Positions 6,323 to 9,931 of a DNA stretch of 9,931 nt are shown in pieces (within the stretch, counting starts at the first letter, position 1; each line of letters opens with the position of its first letter). A program made the translations under genes and the position numbers. A model generated the notes under the pieces. It was not told the DNA's origin and made no database searches. It was given only the letters and a program-made list of their open reading frames with translations. This DNA comes from CAZKEW01 sp964580435 (GTDB lineage Bacteria > Acidobacteriota > Aminicenantia > Aminicenantales > UBA8522): contig CAZOKP010000095.1 of the NCBI GenBank assembly GCA_964580435.1, positions 1 to 9,931 of the forward strand, written 5' to 3'.

Positions 6323-7384
6323 GTGGAGGCGAGGAGCGGCCGGTCGGGAAAATACGACAGGCTTATTCATGCCCGTTCGCCCCTTCGGATCAACGATATC
6401 GGGGGATGGACCGACACCTGGTTTGCCCGGGAGGGCTGGGTTCTGAACTTGGCCGTTGCCCCGCCTGTTGAGGTTCAGGTCAAAACCTTCGAGAACAAAG
6501 AAGGCCGGAAAAAGAGGGTCCTCGTGCATGCGGAAAATTATGGCGAGAGCTTCTGGGTGAACCCGGAGAAACCCTCGCGCTTTCCCCATCCGCTTCTCCA
6601 GCAAATCATCGCCAGGATGCCCTTTCCCGAACATCTCCAGCTCGATATCAGTCTTTTCTCGCCAGTCCCGGCGGGCATCTCCACCGGGACATCCGCTTCG
6701 GTATGCCTAGCTCTGCTCGGAGCGCTCAGCTTCCTCAAGGAACATAAACTTTCGCTCGGAGAGCTCGTCTCGCTGGCTCATCGAATAGAGACAGAAGACC
6801 TGAAGCAGCAGAGCGGCATTCAGGATCAAATTTGTGCCGCCTACGGAGGGATCTGCTTCATCCATATGCACCGTTATCCACAGGCCCGCGTGGAAAATGT
6901 GACGCTCAAGCCTAGGATCTGGGACGAGCTTGACCGGAGGATCTGTCTGATCTATTTAGGTAAGCCGCACCTTTCTTCGGCCATCCATGAGCAAGTCATC
7001 GTTCGGCTGGAGAAAAAGGGGCCGGGTGGAAAAATCCTTGAAAGAATGAAGCGGTTGCCGGCTGCAGCCAGGGCTTATCTGCTGGCCGGCGATCTGGAAT
7101 CCTACGGCGAGATCATGCTGAAGAACAACGAATGCCAAAGGTCCCTATACTCCAGGCTGATTTCCAGAGAGGCAGATGCCGTCATAGCCGTGGCCAAAAA
7201 ACATGGGGCTTCGGGCTGGAAAGTCAACGGAGCAGGAGGCCAGGGAGGATCGCTTACGATTTTGGCGAATAGGGATGACGGGATCAAAAGAAGAATGCTT
7301 CAGGCGGTTGCCGCGCTGGGAAAAGGCATCATGCCTCTTCCCGTCTCATTATCCCCCGGCGGCTTCACAGCTTGGGAAGTCTGA
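6323..7384 (+). CDS. GHMP-family sugar kinase (fucokinase/HddA-like)
   Basis: A 353-aa cytoplasmic kinase of the GHMP superfamily, which transfers phosphate from ATP to a small molecule. Seen: motif 1 'RINDIGGWTDT' (22-32); the glycine/serine-rich ATP loop 'PVPAGISTGTSAS' (114-126); 'SGIQDQ' with likely catalytic Asp168 (164-169); and motif 3 'VNGAGGQGGS' (301-310). The 'GGWTDT' form resembles bacterial L-fucokinase domains and COG2605-type kinases (related to D-glycero-D-manno-heptose 7-phosphate kinase) more than galactokinase, which carries a 'GEHTDY' form. The start is GTG 6323, with AAGGAG at 6309-6314. It is the last gene of the sugar operon, 12 bases after the permease, so it probably phosphorylates the imported sugar. 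An anomeric (1-phosphate) product such as L-fucose 1-phosphate is an inference only. Confidence 0.85.
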   Translation: MEARSGRSGKYDRLIHARSPLRINDIGGWTDTWFAREGWVLNLAVAPPVEVQVKTFENKEGRKKRVLVHAENYGESFWVNPEKPSRFPHPLLQQIIARMPFPEHLQLDISLFSPVPAGISTGTSASVCLALLGALSFLKEHKLSLGELVSLAHRIETEDLKQQSGIQDQICAAYGGICFIHMHRYPQARVENVTLKPRIWDELDRRICLIYLGKPHLSSAIHEQVIVRLEKKGPGGKILERMKRLPAAARAYLLAGDLESYGEIMLKNNECQRSLYSRLISREADAVIAVAKKHGASGWKVNGAGGQGGSLTILANRDDGIKRRMLQAVAALGKGIMPLPVSLSPGGFTAWEV

Positions 7385-7504
7385 TTCTTTCTCCTTTTTT
7401 GTTGACATCGCTTTTGGCGGATTCGAAGTTTCCGCCCGGTCGGAACGGTGGACTCCGATAAGAGTTGAATATTTGATTTACGACGTATTGAGGAGAGCGA
7501 GCCA

Positions 7505-7535
7505 GGACACATGTCCTTAATCAAGGACACTTTTT
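7505..7535 (+). terminator. Inverted-repeat cluster with T-tract (operon terminator and/or enhancer site)
   Basis: TGTCCTT (7512-7518) pairs perfectly with AAGGACA (7523-7529) around AATC, followed by five T (7531-7535): a short intrinsic terminator, 120 bases after the kinase stop. A second overlapping inverted repeat, GGACA-CA-TGTCC, occupies 7505-7516. The three alternating GGACA/TGTCC half-sites are centred about 74-84 bases upstream of the predicted sigma54 start. They could therefore instead bind an activator. Confidence 0.5.
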
Positions 7536-7568
7536 CTCTGTGCCCCTCTTTCCCCCAGGCAGTTCACT

Positions 7569-7584
7569 TGGCACAAGATTTGCT
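7569..7584 (+). promoter_or_regulatory. Sigma54 (RpoN) -24/-12 promoter
   Basis: TGGCACAAGATTTGCT matches the sigma54 consensus TGGCACG-N4-TTGCW with one difference (A for G after TGGCAC). The invariant GG (7570-7571) and GC (7582-7583) are separated by exactly 10 bases. The predicted start near 7595 leaves an 18-base leader containing the ribosome-binding site of the DUF6600-type gene. No competing sigma70 promoter of similar quality was found in this gap. Confidence 0.75.
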
Positions 7585-7612
7585 TTTCTTTTGTTTGACA
7601 AGGAGAAGGAAA

Positions 7613-9544
7613 ATGAGAAAAGCGGTCATGATCTTGATGGCCTTGGTTTTTTTCTCGCCTTCCATCGTCTCCGCTCAGGAGGAAGGATATTATAGCTATA
7701 GTTATGCGCGCCTGAGCTATGTCAAGGGCGATGTCGTTGTTGAGAGGGCTGGGGACCTCGGCACAGAACAGGGAGTCGTGAACCTGGCTCTCGTTGAGGG
7801 AGATAAGCTCGGAACAAGAAACGGAAGGGCCGAGGTCTATTTTGGGAAGAAAAACTATCTGCGGCTCGACAGCAACACGGACGTCGAGTTCGCCAACCTG
7901 CCGCGGCAGGGTGACGACCGCATCAGGCTGCACCTTTTATCCGGGAGCATCTATCTCCGAGTAGGTTACTTGGAGGAGGAGAAAAGCCTGGAGGTGCATA
8001 CTCCTGACGCGTCTTTTTATGTTCTGGAATCCGGGCTATACCGGTTCGATATGCGGGGAAGCGGGCAGAGCGAGCTCACAGTTCTTGAAGGCTCCGTCGA
8101 AGCGGCCGGCGAGGGAGGCTCTGAGCTCATAAGCAGTCGGACCAGGATTCTTGCTAGTAACGGGCGTCTGGGTTCGCAATCGTCTCTCTCTTATAATCGG
8201 GATGATTTTGACAATTGGAATGAGGACCGGGATTCTCTCGAGAATCAATATGTCTCGAAACGTTATCTGTCTTCCGAGCTCGAGGACTACGAATACGAGC
8301 TCGCCTCCAACGGCGATTGGGTCTATGAAAGGCCTTATGGATATGTTTGGGTCCCCTCGGTCCATTATCCGGATTGGAGGCCTTATTATGATGGCAGATG
8401 GGTCTGGTACCCCAGCTGCGGCTGGAACTGGGTCTCTTACGAGTCTTGGGGTTGGTGCACTTATCATTACGGGCGATGGCACTGGAGGCTGGGATTGGGC
8501 TGGTACTGGATCCCCACCTATCATTGGGGACCAGCCTGGGTCCACTGGTATCAAGGATATGATTATGTTGGCTGGTGTCCGCTCAGCTGGTACAACCGTC
8601 CCGTCGTCGTCATCAACAACTATTTTTATGACCGCTATCACGGGAATCATTATCCTGCCGATTCCCGGGCCTGGACCGTTGTCCATAAAGGCCAGCTCCA
8701 GTCTCCCCGGATCTCCAGTGCGGCGCTCGGCCGTGTCGAGGCCGGCCGGCTCGGGAAAATAACTCTCCAAAGTCGGCAGCCGGATATCAAGCCAGCGGTT
8801 AACCGCTCGGGAATGAAGGCCTCCTCTCCTTCTGGGGGTCTTTCTCAGCCCCAGATAAGACCGTCGATAAGGAGTCTGGGCGCCCCGAGAGGGGAAACCT
8901 CTTCACGGCTTACCAAGAGCTCTTCCCTAGGAAAGGAACTGCTGACTCCAACCGAAACTCGCGCCGGCTCGGTTCCGAAATACTCCTCTCGCAGTCAGAC
9001 CACATTAAAAACGGAGTCGAAGCTGCGGGGCTGGTCCACCTCCCCCGGCTCTGCCTCTTTAGCGCCAAAAGAGATCAGGTCAAATTCCAGAGCATCCGGG
9101 ATCAAGTCTTATTCTTCCTCCTCGAAGTTTTTCCCGTCCGCGAGTAAGCCCTCGCTGGCGAAGAAGGAGAGTCCGCGGGTCTATTCCTCGAACGCCGGCA
9201 TTTCCCGCTTTGGCACGTCCGGACTGAGGTCGACCAAGACCTCCCCCCGCGATATCCCTGCTTACGGACAGAACCGGGGCTATGAGCAGAGATCAGGATC
9301 ATTCTCCTCTCCTTCAATATCGCGAGGAGAACGTCACTCGGGAGGACCGTCTTTTTCTGCGCCGTCAAGGTCGACATTCTCAGCTCCCAAATCGTCTTCT
9401 CCTTCAAGGAGTATGGGCTCTTCTGCTCCTTCTTTTTCCCGCTCTGCTCCAAGCCATTCTTCCGTTCCAAGCCACTCATCTGCTCCAAAGTCAGTATCGC
9501 CGTCTCACTCTTCCTCCGGAGGAGTCGTAAAAAAGCACGACTGA
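7613..9544 (+). CDS. Secreted FecR-domain / DUF6600-type Trp-Tyr-rich protein with Ser-Pro-rich tail
   Basis: A 643-aa exported protein, probably periplasmic or on the cell surface. Seen: a signal peptide (1-21, ending 'SIVSA'). Residues about 35-165 form a FecR-like beta domain, with 'LSYVKGDVVVERAGD', 'VEGDKLGTRNGRAEVYFG', 'YLRLDSNTDVEF' and 'LLSGSIYLRV'. Residues about 236-330 are extremely rich in Trp and Tyr, with repeats such as 'YGYVWVP', 'GRWVWYPSCGWNWV', 'YGRWHW' and 'GWYWIPTYHWGPAWV', as in DUF6600. From about 380 onward there is a low-complexity Ser/Pro/Lys tail with repeats such as 'PSHSS'. The start is ATG 7613 with AGGAGAAGG at 7601-7609; an upstream in-frame ATG at 7511 lies inside the hairpin region. 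No membrane anchor or ECF sigma partner is nearby, so classic FecR iron signalling is unlikely. A role in the envelope or extracellular matrix is inference. Confidence 0.85.
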   Translation: MRKAVMILMALVFFSPSIVSAQEEGYYSYSYARLSYVKGDVVVERAGDLGTEQGVVNLALVEGDKLGTRNGRAEVYFGKKNYLRLDSNTDVEFANLPRQGDDRIRLHLLSGSIYLRVGYLEEEKSLEVHTPDASFYVLESGLYRFDMRGSGQSELTVLEGSVEAAGEGGSELISSRTRILASNGRLGSQSSLSYNRDDFDNWNEDRDSLENQYVSKRYLSSELEDYEYELASNGDWVYERPYGYVWVPSVHYPDWRPYYDGRWVWYPSCGWNWVSYESWGWCTYHYGRWHWRLGLGWYWIPTYHWGPAWVHWYQGYDYVGWCPLSWYNRPVVVINNYFYDRYHGNHYPADSRAWTVVHKGQLQSPRISSAALGRVEAGRLGKITLQSRQPDIKPAVNRSGMKASSPSGGLSQPQIRPSIRSLGAPRGETSSRLTKSSSLGKELLTPTETRAGSVPKYSSRSQTTLKTESKLRGWSTSPGSASLAPKEIRSNSRASGIKSYSSSSKFFPSASKPSLAKKESPRVYSSNAGISRFGTSGLRSTKTSPRDIPAYGQNRGYEQRSGSFSSPSISRGERHSGGPSFSAPSRSTFSAPKSSSPSRSMGSSAPSFSRSAPSHSSVPSHSSAPKSVSPSHSSSGGVVKKHD

Positions 9545-9931
9545 TTCCTGACGCTGCTTTTCCTTTTATTGCCCTTCTTTTTTTAAAAAAATTATTCTAT
9601 CTGGACAGAGGCAAGAAGCGCTGTCAATTCTGGGATAGCAAGCGATTCGAGCTTAAGATGGGTGGCTTTCTAATAACGGAAAAACGAGCTGTTACGGCAG
9701 GATAAGGAAGCATTTCCAATTCCGTGATAGCCCTATGCTGATAGAAGGGGAGGGTGGCGTGGTTCGGGGGCCCCCCGCCGCCCCGAGCGTTTGATGCCCC
9801 GGTCTTTGGCTCTGGAAACAACATGATTGACCGCGAGGGCGCCGGGGGTGAACCGCGACAGGATCCGCCCCCATCACGGAAATAGAGGTTATATGATGAT
9901 GTGATGCACCTCCTCCGGGTGTCTATAGTGT
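9545..9931. other. Non-coding stretch with AT- and GC-rich palindromes
   Basis: I see no credible gene in these 387 bases. The open frames are short, overlap one another and have no ribosome-binding site. The stretch holds a 14-base AT palindrome (TTTTTTTAAAAAAA, 9578-9591) soon after the DUF6600-type gene, which may help end transcription. It also holds a perfect GGGGGCCCCC palindrome (9766-9775) nested with an alternative TCGGGG/CCCCGA pairing (9764-9769 with 9781-9786). A third possible stem joins GGGGG to CCCCC (about 9844-9871). No promoter or RNA family could be assigned. Confidence 0.5.

Noticed and set aside
7402..7407. TTGACA after the kinase gene as a sigma70 promoter
   Set aside because: No acceptable -10 is present 15-19 bases downstream.
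7595..7600. TTGACA just before the DUF6600-type gene as a sigma70 -35
   Set aside because: It lies only 12 bases before the ATG, overlaps the predicted sigma54 start and has no -10 upstream of the gene.
8036..8770. Minus-strand open frame of 244 aa and + strand frame of 203 aa in the same place
   Set aside because: Both are shadows created by the biased codon composition of the Trp/Tyr-rich domain. The products are low-complexity Ile/Pro/Gly/Met strings.
9512..9542. 12-base palindrome and 6-bp inverted repeat at the 3' end of the DUF6600-type gene
   Set aside because: Both fall inside codons and are not directly followed by a T run, so there is not enough to call a terminator.
9624..9877. 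Minus-strand open frames of 61-66 aa at the right end
   Set aside because: Short, mutually overlapping, no ribosome-binding site and no recognisable motif.

Overview
The window looks like a piece of a moderate-GC Gram-negative bacterial chromosome. It encodes a FadL-type outer-membrane barrel, a probable periplasmic solute-binding lipoprotein and a secreted DUF6600-type protein. The gene content (a DUF3467 protein, the small 'MAYEF..KKGV' protein, the FecR/DUF6600 protein) reminds me of the Acidobacteriota/Aminicenantota area. That placement is an impression from gene types, not a demonstrated assignment. All recognisable protein genes lie on the + strand.

Left part (1-2700). Bases 1-265 hold no convincing + strand gene. 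They carry a strong minus-strand sigma70-type promoter whose predicted start coincides with the first base of a hairpin, so a divergent RNA or leader probably runs off the left edge. Next come two short cytoplasmic genes (DUF3467 protein, SCP2-like lipid-binding protein). A promoter follows, then a FadL/OmpP1/TodX outer-membrane transporter and a conserved 65-aa protein, closed by a hairpin-plus-T-tract terminator. SCP2-like and FadL proteins both handle hydrophobic ligands, which hints at a lipid-related theme.

Middle part (2729-7384). A perfect 11-bp hairpin precedes a compact four-gene operon with a near-consensus promoter: RbsB-like binding protein, RbsA-like double ATPase, RbsC-like permease and a GHMP-family kinase. 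The genes overlap by 1 base or are separated by 10-12 bases. The likely logic is uptake of a monosaccharide followed by phosphorylation. The kinase type (fucokinase/HddA-like signature, not ROK, FGGY or PfkB) points away from ribose. The promoter geometry puts the transcript start on the A of the first ATG, predicting a leaderless mRNA.

Right part (7385-9931). An intergenic region with clustered inverted repeats and a textbook sigma54 (-24/-12) promoter drives a secreted 643-aa protein. This protein has an N-terminal FecR-like domain, a Trp/Tyr-rich DUF6600-like domain and a long Ser/Pro-rich tail. The last 387 bases hold no credible gene, only AT- and GC-palindromes. No tRNA, rRNA, CRISPR array, insertion sequence or phage gene was recognised.
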